DNA from: Nepenthes gracilis | Lineage: Eukaryota > Streptophyta > Magnoliopsida > Caryophyllales > Nepenthaceae | DNA length: 64,000 nt | Assembly (NCBI GenBank): GCA_033239525.1 | Contig: BSYO01000005.1 | Span: 27,311,341 to 27,375,340, forward strand | Reading direction: 5' to 3' | Shown: in pieces, positions 12,901 to 26,844 of the stretch | Numbering within the stretch: the stretch's first letter is position 1 | How the letters are laid out: each line of letters begins with the position of its first letter | Notes under the pieces: generated by a model | Told to the model about the DNA's origin: nothing | Databases searched by the model: none | The model's input: the letters and a program-made list of their open reading frames with translations, nothing else | Program-made: the position numbers and the translations under genes

Positions 12901-14097
12901 GAACATATTTTATAAATGAGTAGCCATAAAAAAATATCTTATGAATGAGTCCCTAATCTCGATTCATTTAGATATTAAAAAATTACTAAAGTAAAATATA
13001 TAAGAATATATAATATATGTAATATACACTATCTTTTAGATATAAAATAAAATAAATATTTTTAATTAAATATATTACCAATGTAAATTTAAAATAATAG
13101 AACAAATTAACTCGTAAATTATCTCAAAAATCTCAAGTAAACCCTTTGAACTTTCTATATTCAATAAAAGTAATACACTATAAAAGTCAACTTACAAATC
13201 GAGTAATACATATATACTAAGCATTATTCGACTTACTCCTAACTTATGATCCCGACAAATGAACTCATTGGATTTGTTTATAGCTGTGAAATTGGACACC
13301 TTCTAGTCTTTTTGATGATATTGCTTCATACACTAGTGGATCACAAAAAATGACTCTTCATTTTTATCAAATAGAGCTTTATGGTTACAATTTTTATACA
13401 CCTTTTGTCCATCTAATTAATGAATGAAAGTGGGCTATTTATAAAAAGTATTAAAAATTAGGTTAAAAAACATATAGCATTTTAAAAAATAATTCCTTAA
13501 TACACGTGTTGAATGGGTATGCATTGATATAGAAACTTTAGTAAGAGGACTGTGCCCCACCATATGTATGACACTCAGATATACATTAAGCGCTAGCATT
13601 CTAAATAAAATATACTCATATACGATTATGACACACATTAAGTATAAATATTCTGGTCAAAATACACTTATGCGAAAATCAAGTGTAGGCCAGCATGTAG
13701 ATATTGAGAGATTACGCATTTGCGAACAATAAAAATATATTTGACACTTGTATTTATTGAAGCTTGGAGAATTCTCTAAAATATTTATTTATTTAGTCAT
13801 GAAATAAATTAATATAAAAATATTTCTAACAAAATATTATCTTATAAGTTTATAAACTATATACAAGTCTTGAACTAATATTTTTTTAATAAACAATGAA
13901 ATTTTGATTAATTTGTTATTCTTTCGGTAAGCCATTTTAATTCAATCTCAATAATTTATTTGATTTGTATATTTCCAGTTTTTTAAATGGGAGTTATCTA
14001 TTTCTTTTATATAAGTTATTAAATAGATATAAGATATATTTTTACGTATTAAGAAACATAATTTTAAATATTAATATGAAAAACTAAAATTATGATT
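12901..14097. other. AT-rich intergenic DNA
   Basis: Nothing recognisable. The minus-strand frame at 13435-13638 looks fortuitous. Confidence 0.6.
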
Positions 14098-15035
14098 TGA
14101 TGAGTCACTGGATTTAGATTCTTATATGAATTAGGGAGCCTTCAGATTTTTCAGTTCTGTCAGATTACGAACTAGTCTTGTTTTCATGTCTCACAACTTG
14201 AGCCCTACGCATCGCAATTCACAAATAAGAGGTTAAAGGTCGGTAGGAGGTTATTCTATCGTAAACACTCCGACGTTTAAGTAAAAAATCTTTCTCAAAT
14301 AACGAAAAGATGCACAAGTGAATGTAAACACAATGAGAATGCAGAGATGCGGGAATGAGGGGAGTGTGTGGGTTGTTAGAAGGAAGTTGGGTTCCGTGGA
14401 TTGTACTACTATGAGTGACTCACTATTGCCGCCGTAGGGAGGTAGTGGCTCGAGAGAAGAGAGCTGATTTTTTCTCCTTAAAGCTTTTGTGCGCTGGGTG
14501 AACGATTGAGATCCTAATCTCGGGTCACTAGTTAGACTCTTTCGTGGGAGTTGAAATTTGATCATTATCTCCACCGTTGGAGAGAGTATTTGTAGACTCT
14601 TTTAGGAAGGTTTTGAGAACCGGAATCTCAGATAAGTGGTTGGCTAGAATTCGTCAGCCGTTGTGTGTTGGCGGTAACCACCAGTGTTAATTGTCGTCTT
14701 GTGGATGTAAAGAGACCATTGTCGAGCGTGGTCGACGCAGGTTTGTTGACTTTACTTGGATTAGCTCTGCGACTGCTAGGGCGGCGTGCATTGCGGTTTG
14801 TTAGTATTGATCTTATCTCCCATTGGCTAACATCTTTTGAGCTGGCGCCTCCTACATCGACCGCTTGCTATCGCCTCTACAGGGGCGCGTGCTGACTAGT
14901 TACGCATCTGAGGCGCCAAATAGGCCTGGCTCCTGTGTCTCTTGGGGTATCATCGTTGGGTTTGGCCCCTCTGCTGATCCAATTCACCTTCTTGGGCTTT
15001 ATCGGTTTTGATCCAGTTCCGTGTTGGACCCATCA
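14098..15035 (+). repeat. Dispersed ~0.95 kb repeat, copy 2 (LTR-like)
   Basis: Homologous to 4892-5845 along its whole length and in the same orientation. It starts TTTGATGAGTC, has a TATA-like GTATTTGTAGA at about 14587, carries the CCACCAGT block near 14678 and a GACCATTGTCGAGCGTGG block near 14712, and ends TGGACCCATCA. The two copies could be LTRs of one old ~10 kb non-coding element or two independent insertions. I found no matching target-site duplication to decide. The open frames within it lack domains. Confidence 0.5.
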
Positions 15036-17274
15036 TGGTCCTTTTGATAACATATAAGGTCAAAAATAATATTTATATTATTATTTAATATTTTGTATGA
15101 CTAAGAAATTGTTGTGCATTGTAAGTAATTTGACAAAAATAAACTAATTAAACTATAATAATTTACATTATTAAAAATAGTAAGCCACTAATATTTTTAA
15201 CTTATTAATAATTAAATATATAGGTAGATTATAAATAAATTGAGTACCATTTCACTTAAATTTATCTCATTAATTTGACAAATATAAAATTGAGTTTTAA
15301 CTTTAGCTTATTAATTCAACAATTTCAACTCACACGAAGTAGCCGTATTTCCAACAGATGAATCTTTACTTATGTAGCATCTAGTACACATAGTATAATA
15401 TAAAATATTTTAACAAGTATAATTTTCTGTTATTAAGAATGATATTCGAAATGTAATATGCTACTATCGATAAGCAGTATTATTTATAACTTTCTTTAAC
15501 TTTAAATTGAGCTATCATAAGTTTATTTGATTATTTTATTTATTATAGATGAATATATTACTAAATTTATTAGATAATTTTTTAAAATAAATAATTCTGA
15601 TTTTTTTATAACTTAAATGGAATGGTTGATATTTTGTAAACAAATCTTAGCATTTTAGAAATTCCTAAAAATAGTTAGAATTCCCGTAGCAATATTATAT
15701 ATGAAAACAACAATGTAACAAAACATTCAAATTAAACTATAATAATAAATAGGAATTGTTGGTATGATCCAAATAAGGGTATTTCGATTCGATATAAATT
15801 AAAACAAATTACCCGGACACCAAATTGGTTTAGGCATATCGGCGTCGAAGCTTTAGTCAATTGGTCAAATAACCTGATGACCGAAAGTATGAAAAATTAA
15901 GGCAATTAATGACCTAATAAAATAATAAATAATATATTTAATCTCGACAAATGGTTATATATAACTGGGGGATAATTAGCCATATTAAAAAAGTAATAAT
16001 GGCCAAATAAATGCAAAACATTTACTGTTAGACGGTTATTTAATTAATATAAGTAATGGTTACATTGCCATTATAATGGTTTGCAATTCATAAAATATAA
16101 TATTATAAACAACAGCTATGCTAATTTCAAATAGATAGATCGATTAACATACAGGTTATCAATACAGATCGCCAATCAGGGAGAAGGGCATCACATGCTT
16201 TGGAAAACAACCGCGTGTTATGGATACAGCCGAATTATCGACCATGATCCTCTTAGCGCACTTAAATCTACAATAATCCCATTTCCTTTTTCTTTCCACA
16301 TATTTTAATTTTCTTTAGAAAGATTATTAATTTAAGTGTCGAAAGATATATCAAAAAATAAATATTCTATAATTCTTACTTCTGAATTTAAAACTCAAAG
16401 ACTAAACTGGCTTTCTTTTAGATCTTTCAAAAATATTGTCCAGACTTTACTTAAATCCCCTATACATATCAAAAAGATAAGCCAAATTTCTTTAACATTG
16501 TTAATTTTGAACTCGGGCTAGCTTAGAAAATTAACTCTATGTAAGATATATATGCAATGAATACATATTTATATAGCCTATAATATAATGATAAGTCAAT
16601 AACAGACTATCACGGTTTTCTCTTACATAATATAAAATCATTTTTTGTTGGTATAATTATACTTTATAGTTGTTAAATTATCACTAATGCGTTATGGAAA
16701 TTGTACTTAGGTAAGAAAAAGAAAGGGCATATAGAAGAAAAATCAAGCAAAAGAGAAGAAAAAAAATTATGTCCAACCCCTATGACTAGGACTAAATTAT
16801 AGGGTAATATGCTAAAGTAATATTATTCATATACCTACTTATATACCTATCTATAATAAAACTATTTAAAATAATTATAGATATTATTTTATCTTAATTT
16901 TTTTATCTTTCTCGTCCCCCTCTCCACACTCTAATTTTGATAATTTTAATAAATAAATATATATATATATATATATTATTTCTCAATATCCTATATTTGA
17001 TTGTTCCATGTATTCAGATTTGTCTTCACTCTGAAGACCAACTTTATTGACTAATAAAAGAATACCACATTTTTTTTCTAATTAAGATTAATTAAATTAT
17101 CCAAAGATAGGCCAATAATACCGGTCATTTAACAATATCAATAAAAAATCAGCGAGATATTAAATACATAATTAAGCAAAGAAACAACGTAATATCTTTT
17201 ATAATGTTATGTTATAACATGAATGAAGGTATGTTGAGTAATAAATGAGTGAATTCTTGAATGGATTTTCTCAT
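15036..17274. other. AT-rich intergenic DNA with a short (AT)n run
   Basis: No gene recognised. An alternating (AT) run lies at about 16957-16976. The + strand frame at 16336-16521 has no recognisable domain. Confidence 0.55.
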
Positions 17275-18350
17275 CTTTTAACTTTTACTAACGTTTGATT
17301 ATTAAAATAGATTAAGGTGAGAATAGAATAGTTATTTTTAGAGAATAGAATAGGATATGAATAAAATTTGAAATCATTATTTTTGTATTTAGTTATTGAA
17401 TAGAATAAGTTCAAAATTAGTATTATAATATTTAATTTATAGAATAATATGAGGAATAAGGTGGTAATTTATCATAATAATTTTTTTGTCATTATTCAAG
17501 GAAAAAGATATTATTTTTTCATATATATATATATTATTCTTAATTATTATTTAATAAAATATATATTTTTATCATATAAAATACATATTTAATAAATATT
17601 TAAATAATTATATGTGTAAAATATATAATCATATAAAATATAATTATATCTTATATAATATATTTTAAAATAATTATATATATATTTATCATATATAATA
17701 TAATATATATATAAAATATGTAATAATTATTATAATATATAAAATATCTATTTATTCCTTGTTATGTATAAATATATAATTATATATAAATAAAAAATAT
17801 TATAATACATATAATATTTAATAAATATTATAGTATAAAATACATATTTATATAAAATATATATAAAATACAATTAGTTGCTATAATAATTATTATAATA
17901 TATAATAATTATATAAAATACATATTTATTATATATATTAAATATGTATAAGATACATATTTAATACATATTTAAATGATTACATGTATAAATACATATA
18001 AAATATAATTATATATTATATAATATATTTTTAAATAATTACATACTTAATAATTATATATATTTTAAATATATATTTATTAAATAGAATTATATATTTT
18101 AAATTATTATATTTTTAAATACTTAAAATTATTATATATCTAAAATATTTTTTAAATACTTAATTATTATATAAATATAATTATATTTTTTAAATATTGG
18201 TATGAAAATAGTTATTCCCAAATTTTTAAAAATAACTATTCATTTGAGAATATTTATTTCCTATCAAAATACAATCAAATAGAAAAATAAATATTTTTAA
18301 AGAAATAAGATGAGGATAGAATTTCTATTTCTTTTAACCAAACATGAGGT
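17275..18350. mobile_element. AT-rich inverted-repeat element (MITE-like)
   Basis: The left end reads CTAACGTTTGATTATTAAAATAG, then GAATAGTTATTTTTAGAGAATAG. The right end, read on the other strand, gives CTAACCTCATGTTTGGTTA followed by imperfect matches including GAATAGTTATTTTTA. The ends are thus imperfect inverted repeats around a core of almost pure A/T (17510-18190). This architecture suggests a non-autonomous DNA transposon. No transposase coding sequence is present and no target-site duplication was confirmed. Confidence 0.35.
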
Positions 18351-21300
18351 TAGTGTTTCTTACGTTCTATTTCTCTCAATTGTCTTTTTTCTCTAATTTC
18401 TACATTTCTTTTTGTCTTTTTTTTCTTCTAACTCTATCTCAATCATCCTCTACTCGTACAAATCTAAGATTGTCAATTATACAACCTATGCAACTAGTTT
18501 TGTTATTTTCACAAAAAAGTTAGCAATAATCACATAGTTAAGAACGTGATCGTGATACTTTTAATAGGGCCACTTCATTTAGTTCACTTCACTAGCTCAA
18601 ATCTCCAATGGTTAAGTTAGGTTGACTTTGCTTTCATTTGTTTCCTTTACCAAAAAAAAAAAAAAAAAAAATATTTCCAATATCTTCCTTTGATTACATA
18701 ATCAGATTAATAACTAGAATTGTAATTGATGTTTATCGAAGGTCATCACAATATATTTGATTATGCTTCGTAAAAAAATAGAGATAAATATTTTTGTCAT
18801 GGCCTAGATAATTTACATAAATAATACACAAAATTAGATCTTCAAAATTCAGATTGCAATGCTACATAAAAAAAATTCCTTTAGGGACTCTAAGCAACAT
18901 CATTTTAATCTTCATTCTGATATATGGTCAAATTTGTTCCATTTGTCAACTTATTTCTCGTACATGCTCAACCATATAATATATGGCGATAACATTACAA
19001 TAAAAAACCATCAAAATAAATGATACATGAAAACTAAAGTAATTTAGGGCTCCTTGGCCACATTGTGTAAACTCGTACATGCTTAATACCCAGACAGTTA
19101 CATCATCAAACTACATAATTATTATCATTTTATATATGGCCTCCAAGAAGCATACTTTTTGATCCAAGAACAATCAAGTGATTCAAACATACTGATCTAA
19201 AAGATAATAATAATGCAGTATGCGCCAAAAGCCCATCAAGCAAATAATAAGGCATAACAATAAGTATGAGTTATTAAGAATATAAAAGGAGAAATGATGA
19301 ACCAAATGTCAATAATTAATCTAATCGGTTAGAGTTGAATACTTTAAATGTCGATTTACGTATTTTTCCTTACAAATATGGACAACGCTTTACAATTCAA
19401 AACTTATGGGGAGGGTTGTCTACATATTGTACCCAATAAATTGGAATATATCCACCATTCCAACCCATGGAGGTCATTTATACAATTTTTTTAATATATA
19501 GTAATATGTCAATAATAAATATTCAGTAAATTTTTTACAATACATTATTTTTAAAAGAGACAAGGGAAGATCTTTGTGACACATGTATATTTTTTTTTAA
19601 TTTGAAAATCAAGGTTTTAACTTAATTTCATCGTGGAAAATTTTCAAATGCTTATAAAAAAGGAACATGAAAAATTATATTCTTTAATAGCTTCAAAAAT
19701 TTCAGAATTTTTAACATAAATTTCATAATCTTAGGAATAAACTTTTAAATTCTTAAGACAACGTAACAAAGAAATCTTCTATGTAAGATAAACATAAAAG
19801 GAATTATAATTGTATACATGTAAGGAACTTTAGAAATAAAATCTCAAATTATGAGCCAATATAAGAAAAAAATATAAAAAAATTTAATAAAAGAATGAAA
19901 GGTTAGACTTAGAATTTATCTATTTTAACACAATTCTTAAAGATTATTTAAGGTTTTGCATCAAGATTCCTTCCATATTTTCACTCTCTCTCTTTTTCTC
20001 TCATCATTCTCTTTCTTCTCTTTAAGTTTTGTGAAAAATAAGCTGAAAAAGGATACAAATTCTTCGTAAATATAAATTAATGCATGTGCGTCAATCATGC
20101 GATAAGCCCAATGCTAGTCGGTGCTAATTTGTTACTTATGCGTGCATGAGGTGTGACCAAATCTATAAAGCATGTATGAGTGCCATTCATTTATATCTTT
20201 AGACACCCAAATCTAGGATTGGCGCATGTATAGCCTTAATATGCATATCAGACGAGCCGATTTTAACTAAAATAGATTCACGCACTAATCATATTTAGAT
20301 CAAAGCGTTGATTCACAAATCAACCGAGCACTTGTGCGACTTATGCTTCATCAGGTATCATTTACGCGTAGTCTAATACTAAAGATATCATCTAAACCCA
20401 CGATTATCCTTAAAAATTATTCACTTAATTCAATTTATACATCAATATGCCAAAAGTAATACTCAGATATTACATATTTGTTCTGATCTACATCTACTAT
20501 TGAGTTAGTTAACTTCTAAATATGTTTTGTTATAGATAATTTAAAAAGAAAGAAAAATACAAGAAGAGTTATCTGTATTTCTGCTCTCCGTCTCCACAAC
20601 CATGTCCACCATCTCCTTCCAAGGACGCTCATCTGGCTCTCACCTCCCAATCAACAAACGTGATTAATTTTACATAATACCCTAAGTTATTTCCGCACCA
20701 TCTAAAGGTAGCATGCATCGATGGTAAGGTAATGAAGAGGATGCACAGTAAAAGGAAAATATAAAGTGTACTATGTTGATATTATATCAGACTAAACATG
20801 AGGTACGAATTTATAATTATGATTAACTTTGTAAGTGCTGCATAAAATTCACATATAAAAAAAGAAGGAAAGATTATGACATAATTTGGGAATGTTCAAA
20901 CAATAATATCTCAATCACATTCGCCTAATGTTGATACCTACCCTATGATAGATAACTAGCAATCCTTTTGGTATATATCACACACATTATATATAATAGA
21001 AAAAATTATATTTCATTTAAATAATGTTAATCTTAACTCTATTTTATAAATTGATGATTGTTTGAAAATTATTTCACTCAATGAAGTTGAACTCCGTCTT
21101 GATAATCTTGACATTAGTAATGTTGAAATTGATGATTGTTTGAAATCATGAGGTGTTTTTGGCCAAGCTAGGACTAATTTTGTCCTCCAATGTCCCGTAG
21201 GAATCATCTAAAGGTAATCTATATGCACAAGAGGAGTTGCAAAAGCTCACTCTCCATGAAGCCCTAACTCCTGTCCCGTCGAGTTCAAGGAGGCAAGTGA

Positions 21301-21639
21301 AATGCATTTATCGTTGTTTTGCATGTCGACAAATAAATCATTGGCTCATCAAATAAGGACATGAACTTCCATCTCCCTCTTTTGTACTTCATGATGAGTG
21401 AGCTAGTATTAGCATTGGTGAGGTATTTTCTTGTACCATAACAATATAATATATAATTATCATTTATCTAGATGACATTTTTCTTTATTTTTACTATAAT
21501 TTTGTTTATATTAAGTGCACTCTTATGCATAAAAGCAGCCACTATATGCAAATTTTGAGAAGGGACAAATCATGTTTGGATTTGTTACATGTAATCATAT
21601 ATTATATTATTAAATTAATAATTTTAACAATTTGAGCCA
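18351..21639. other. AT-rich intergenic DNA
   Basis: No supported gene. There is a poly(A) run of about 20 at 18652-18671. A short frame starting ATGTCCACCATC at 20600 is only about 22 codons. The minus-strand frame at 21013-21207 sits just beside the LINE tail and may be part of the same decayed insertion, but shows no motif I can name. Confidence 0.5.
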
Positions 21640-22065
21640 ATGACAGTGCTTCTCATAGGAGGAGGAATACCCCAAAGACTAACAATGCCACTATGAGAAA
21701 AACGATGGCAAAGAGATAGTGTAAATTTTACTACAGTAGCAATTGAGGATTTTATTGGCCACTTCCCAAGCATTACGGATCTTCATTCCACCGAAAACAA
21801 TATGATTCATTATCCTCCAATGAAGTAACCTCCACAGCCAAAATAAGCTTTGAAGATCACTGAAGTAGGGTATTTTCCTCTCAATTTAAGCCCCGTCCAG
21901 CTAATGCGTTGATCCCATTGTCTAAACAGCCATGGGCATCTGCTTTTTCTGCAAATAATATCCCACACTTTGTACGTGAACTGACATTTGAAAAATGATA
22001 TGCGTTGATAATTTTCACCCTTTAGACTATAAAGGGAACACATGCAGCCACAATTACAGAATCCA
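21640..22065 (-). pseudogene. LINE (L1-type) C-terminal relic with zf-RVT-like region
   Basis: The minus-strand frame at 22043-21810 gives ...FFKCQFTYKVWDIICRK... followed by a W-rich stretch, a good likeness of the zf-RVT domain at the C-terminus of plant non-LTR retrotransposon ORF2 (pattern HLFF.C.F...VW). After a stop the reading continues toward 21700 as a likely C-terminal tail. No upstream reverse transcriptase or endonuclease is joined to it here. It is broken and 5'-truncated, as usual for plant LINEs. Confidence 0.5.
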
Positions 22066-23692
22066 TGAAGCCTATCTTTAGTGATCAGTCTCCCTACTCA
22101 CAAGCAAGAGGTTGAATGAGTGAGAAGAAAGTCTGTTAGGAGCCTAAATTAGGTTATGCCATTGGACCATGTAGATTGGGTATTAAAAGAACCATATCTT
22201 CTCGAATCCCAAAACATTCTATCTAGTTGGGCTGAATTCGAGTTGTGGATAGGCATATTCATGATAAGGTTGACCGTATTGGATCATGCTTTTTAGGCCG
22301 ATACAAAAAATTTTCCAAAATAATACTCACGCACTTTGGATTAGATTAGAAGCCCATTATCCAGAATTAGGAAAATATAAATGATGTTTCTCAAAGAGAA
22401 TTCTGAAAAAGAGGCCAACAGCTAGTCATAGATGGGTAGTCTTGTGGCAACTCAAACCTGGACAGCCAATCCTAGCCTAGACTACGCAAGCGAAGTGCCA
22501 AATCATATAACTCATCATCATAAGTAAACATCACAAATAAACGTCAACCGTAAATATCTATATACTCATAAGTATTGAGGTAATGATGTTCAAGTATATT
22601 CAAAATATTAAGGAGTCAGCCCCAAAAGCCATTTTTAGAAACATAGTTGTCCCTCCATCACTCAACATAAATGCAACTAGGTTTTGAAATCACTTCTACC
22701 TAAAAATCTCCACGGTAAAAATGATATCCGGCTAGTGCTATGATCCTGTTCTAATCTAGAGCCAATAAAAATACAAAGGTAAACCGATCACTCATCAAGT
22801 AATAATAACAACAATATGATATAATCAATAACCATCTCAGATCAACAACGTCAACATGTATGAAATAAATATAATAACATACAGCTCAACAATAGATTAT
22901 ATTTGAGATTCTACAACTCATCGTAATCATGACTTAAAAGCAATTACAATGATCATCAATTGATGAGTTCCACCAAACTCGAACATCACGAATATAGCGA
23001 GGATTACATATAATTAAACTTTAATGATATTATAGATTTTACCAAATATAAACTCAACATATATCTCTATTATACGAATATTTTACAAATCTTCTCAGAT
23101 CTTATTCTATCAGTATGAACCAAATGTCATATATTATCACCTTATAGGCTAGGTAATTACAACGAGATAACTATGATTATAAGTTTAACATATGACCAAA
23201 TTTATAATCTCTCGATACTTTGCCACCTTGGGTGTGCAAATGTCTCACTTACTTATCAAAAGATTCCCTCTACTCTATGGGCATAGAAGTTATACTTTCG
23301 AATTTCCCACACTTCTAGGCATAGGAGTTATTACTCTCTAATTCCCTCCACTCCTATAGGCATAGGAATTCTACTCTAAATAGGTCAAGCTCAACGTCCC
23401 TTATTATGACATTTCTCAATATTATACTACATAATAGTCATATAATTATAAGTATTTATTCATGAAATAATATATCTCAATCCACTTGGATATAGATTAA
23501 ATATCGGATAATTATAGATATCGGATGATTATATCTCGAATTTATAAAATCATAGTATTTTCATACTAACAAATATACTCACACATTTAAAGATAATGTA
23601 AATAATATCACTATCAATAAAAGATACATGGTACTCTCATTTGTCCAACTACAATCCTATAATTTGGACATAACAATGGAAATAAACATCCT
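22066..23692. other. Probable old retroelement-derived DNA flanking the gag-only element
   Basis: No coding sequence recognised. It contains three diverged units at 23262-23382. Together with 27690-29175 it may be the target into which the element at 23693 inserted, but I could not show continuity beyond a possible 5-bp ATCCT flank. Confidence 0.25.
23262..23382. repeat. Diverged ~40-bp tandem repeat, 3 copies
   Basis: Three successive units share a core TAGGCATAGGAGTTATTACT-like motif (near 23278, 23313 and 23357), each followed by CT-rich sequence. Confidence 0.55.
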
Positions 23693-24639
23693 TGTTAGAG
23701 ACATTTGTCTAATTGGCATATTCCGCGACCATACGTATTATTTTATTGATGTCGGGTTAATGGTGGTCGGTTTAAAATTCATTAAAATTATTGGTCCGCC
23801 CACGCGCTCGAGCACCGGCCCAAGACCGCCCGGCTTAACATAATCCGTAATGGGGGCCGCTGATAACAGCCTAAAAACCAAATGGGGGCCGCTGATACAT
23901 GCTCGCTTTATCCCAGAATGGGGGCCGCTCGCTGCGTGCTCGATCTCGGCTCGACGCCCAGCAGGTTTCCCACGAAACCCTACGGCCGCTCGTAACATTT
24001 CAAACGCGATTTTTGGCTCTCTATAAATATCGGCTTATATTTTGAAACCCTAAGGACGCCATATGCTCTGTCGATTATTTTGAGCCTCCATTTGAGAAGA
24101 AAGCCTTCATGCTTCAAGATTATTGTTTCTTCTCTTGAAAACTAATCTCTAAACATTGTTCTACAAGTTCTAAATAGTTTTCTCACTCATCTTCTTTAGC
24201 CATTAAAACTTTGTCTTCTACCATTGTTGGAGATCCGTTCGTGATTGGCAATTCAAGTGGCATGGCTTGAAGATCTAAGGTGTCCTGGCTTAAGGCAAAT
24301 CGAGTTCCTCGGTAGGGATCACGTCGGGAGTAAGTCAAGGTTAGCGCCACGTTACCACCGGGCTGTAAGTTGATTTTCATAGTGCATTGCTTCCCGGCCG
24401 TTGATATATTATCGAAGCCACTTCGTCCACCAAAATCGGATCTTTTTACTATTGTTTATGCTTGGCTTAATCTATATTTGCTTCATTATTATTTATATAT
24501 TGTGTATGATTGCTATTCGTTTACATCTAGAGTTAAATATCCTTTACGTGTATCGGATATTTAATTTAATTAATTTAATTGCTTCCGCTATACTTCAGAA
24601 CGGGGTGGAAACACGTGAGCACCGAAACGCGCTTTTTCA
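23693..24639 (+). repeat. 5' LTR of the gag-only element
   Basis: Starts TGTTAGAGACA and ends in ...CTTTTTCA just before the primer-binding-like site. A TATA box (CTATAAATAT, 24021-24030) marks the promoter. It matches the 3' copy in long blocks, such as ACCATACGTATTATTTTATT (about 23729) and AAACCCTAAGGACGCCATAT (about 24045). Confidence 0.75.
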
Positions 24640-24689
24640 ATTGGTATCGTGAGACTCACCCCATCCACGACCTCCGATCTAGATGTATA

Positions 24690-26330
24690 CTAGTGGATCC
24701 GCCTCCTCCCTTCTTTGATGGGAGTAACTATGCTTATTGGAAGGTCCTATGAGAGCCTTCCTTAAATCAATGGACGACTCCACCTAAAAGTGGTGATGAG
24801 CTAAAAGCTCTCTCTTTGTGGTCAAAAGAAGAACTTGATGCTTGCAAGAATCGAATAGTAAGGGGTTACATGCTATTTTTATGGCTTTGTATCTCCGATG
24901 AATTTAAACGAATCTCAATGTGTGAGATTTCTAAAGATGCGTGGGATATTTTAGAAACCACTCATGAAGGAACGAAACTAGTGAAAAATTCAAAACCGCA
25001 AATGCTCACCACTAGATTCGAAGAACTAAAAATGCAAGATGATGAAACCTTTGATGAGTTCTATGCAAAATTGAATGATATTGTCAATTCCACGTTTAAT
25101 TTAGGAGAACGAATCCTCGAAACAAATTGCTTCCTTAGATCACTTCCCGAACGCTTTTAACCTTCACTGTTGAAGAAAGCAAAGACCTTGATAAAATGAA
25201 GATCGAAGAACTTGCAGGATCCCTACGATATGAGCACACCTTGCCATTCACTTGCTCTAAAATCAAGTAGGGACGAGCGAAATCGGGATTCCGATGAAGA
25301 ATCGTATTTTTTTTTCTATTTGTTAAGAATTTTAAAAATTCTTAAGGAAAAAGAACTCTTCGCTGTAGAAACTAGATGTGGACTTAAAACGATCACATAA
25401 ATTTGAGAAGAAAGATCGACATGAGCGTAGGGATTCCAAATCAAAAACTACTCAAAAGTTCAATGTCATGAATGTAAAGGCTTTGGCCACTATCGGTCCG
25501 AATGCCTAATCTTAACGCCAACAAGGTCAAGCCTTTAAAGCTAATTTGACCCTAAGTGATGATTTAAGAAGAAGAGGGTGAACCATGTTCAAAATGGGCG
25601 GCCAAGTACATGGCTTTTATGACCTAATGTGTGGAAATTCATAATAATTTTGATCAATCGATGACTGACTCGAGTCGATCGAAAGCTGAATTTGATGGCC
25701 TTCAAGAAGCTTTACGATAAACCTTTTTAGGAATGTTTGAAAGCAAAGAAACAAAATAAAACCCTAAATAGTAGGGTCATTGAGCCGAAACAAGAAAGAT
25801 TAGCTCTTCAATCCGAATTAGATTCTAAAACTCAAGAAATTGAGAATCAAAGTCTCATGTACTAAACAAATAATTTAGAATCGATCTTGAGGCCTCTCGA
25901 AAAGATTTGAAACAATTCATAAATGGGTCTACAAAGTTAGATCATATGCTCGGGGTTGGAAAAATTGGTGGAAATAAACATTTGGGGTATGTTGCGAACA
26001 TTGTACAAACTAATATGAAACCTAAAACCGTATTTATTCCGCTAAGAAAATTTCACATAATCATGCCCACACACCCAAAGTCATCAAGATAACGTGTGAA
26101 TAACATATTTGACTCATCTAATCGAGGTTATCACAAGGCTATGAACAATTCTTCCACCCATAAATTTGTGCATAAAAGTTGGCCACATTCGCCCAATGCT
26201 ACACCTGTAAAATCATTGGTACAACCAACGAAAAGGGCTAAACATGAATCAACTTGTTGATCACATTTTGCAGTTGAATGACCAAGTTAAAATGTTAAAT
26301 CAAAAAGTAGCATCGAGACATGTTTGGGTT
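24690..26330 (+). pseudogene. Broken copia-type gag polyprotein gene
   Basis: The N-terminal signature PPFFDGSNYAYWKV is readable at about 24703-24750 and then hits an in-frame stop. The longest intact piece is 24816-25160 (114 codons) with the UBN2/gag signature: WSKEELDACKN, ISKDAWDILETTHEGT, LTTRFEELKMQDDETF and LRSLPERF. A perfect zinc knuckle C-x2-C-x4-H-x4-C (CHECKGFGHYRSEC) lies at 25464-25505. Further gag-like sequence continues to about 26330 through several stops and frameshifts. The protein would form the RNA-packaging particle; here it cannot be made intact. Confidence 0.8.
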
Positions 26331-26383
26331 AAGAAGAGTGAGCTACACGTGACCCTTGGCCATTCGTGACAAAAAGGGGGAGA

Positions 26384-26485
26384 CTTGATTATTTTTGATA
26401 GGGGGAGCTTAGGGTTTCTTGATTATTTTTGATAGGGGGAGCTTAGGGGTTCTTGATTATTTTTGATAAGGAGCTTAGGGTTGTT
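26384..26485 (+). repeat. 34-bp tandem repeat, 3 copies
   Basis: Units begin at 26384, 26418 and 26452, each CTTGATTATTTTTGATAGGG followed by a GGAGCTTAGGG-type tail; the third unit is slightly shortened. It lies between the gag remnant and the 3' LTR and is purine-rich on the + strand. Confidence 0.85.
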
Positions 26486-26844
26486 CTTGTTATTTGCATA
26501 TTAATTCAAGTCATTATTATTCGAGGGGAGTCTTATTTTGTGAGGGGGAGGATTGTTGTATGTTGCTTTATTGTATGCTCTCATGCTTATGTACCATGCA
26601 TGCTGTTAAAGTGTTATTATACTTTGTCTTGTTGGTACTAACCCTTGTCCAGGCTATTCATTAGCCACACAATCCTCGCAGCTCAAATGCTCGTTTAGCT
26701 AGTTACATTATTTTATGTTTTTTTGTGTATTACTAGGCGTAGGTTTTCATGTACGGGTTCTATCTCGGTGTCCGAACCCGATTCTCTTGTATTTATTTAT
26801 TTATTTATTTTTGGGTTTTGTCACGGAATTACCAAAGGGGAGAT

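Noticed and set aside
16960..18190. AT-rich tract as a replication origin or centromeric satellite
   Set aside because: No regular satellite periodicity is visible, and AT-richness alone is not evidence in this genome.
26384..26485. CRISPR-like array
   Set aside because: Contiguous tandem repeats without spacers in a plant retroelement; no CRISPR structure.
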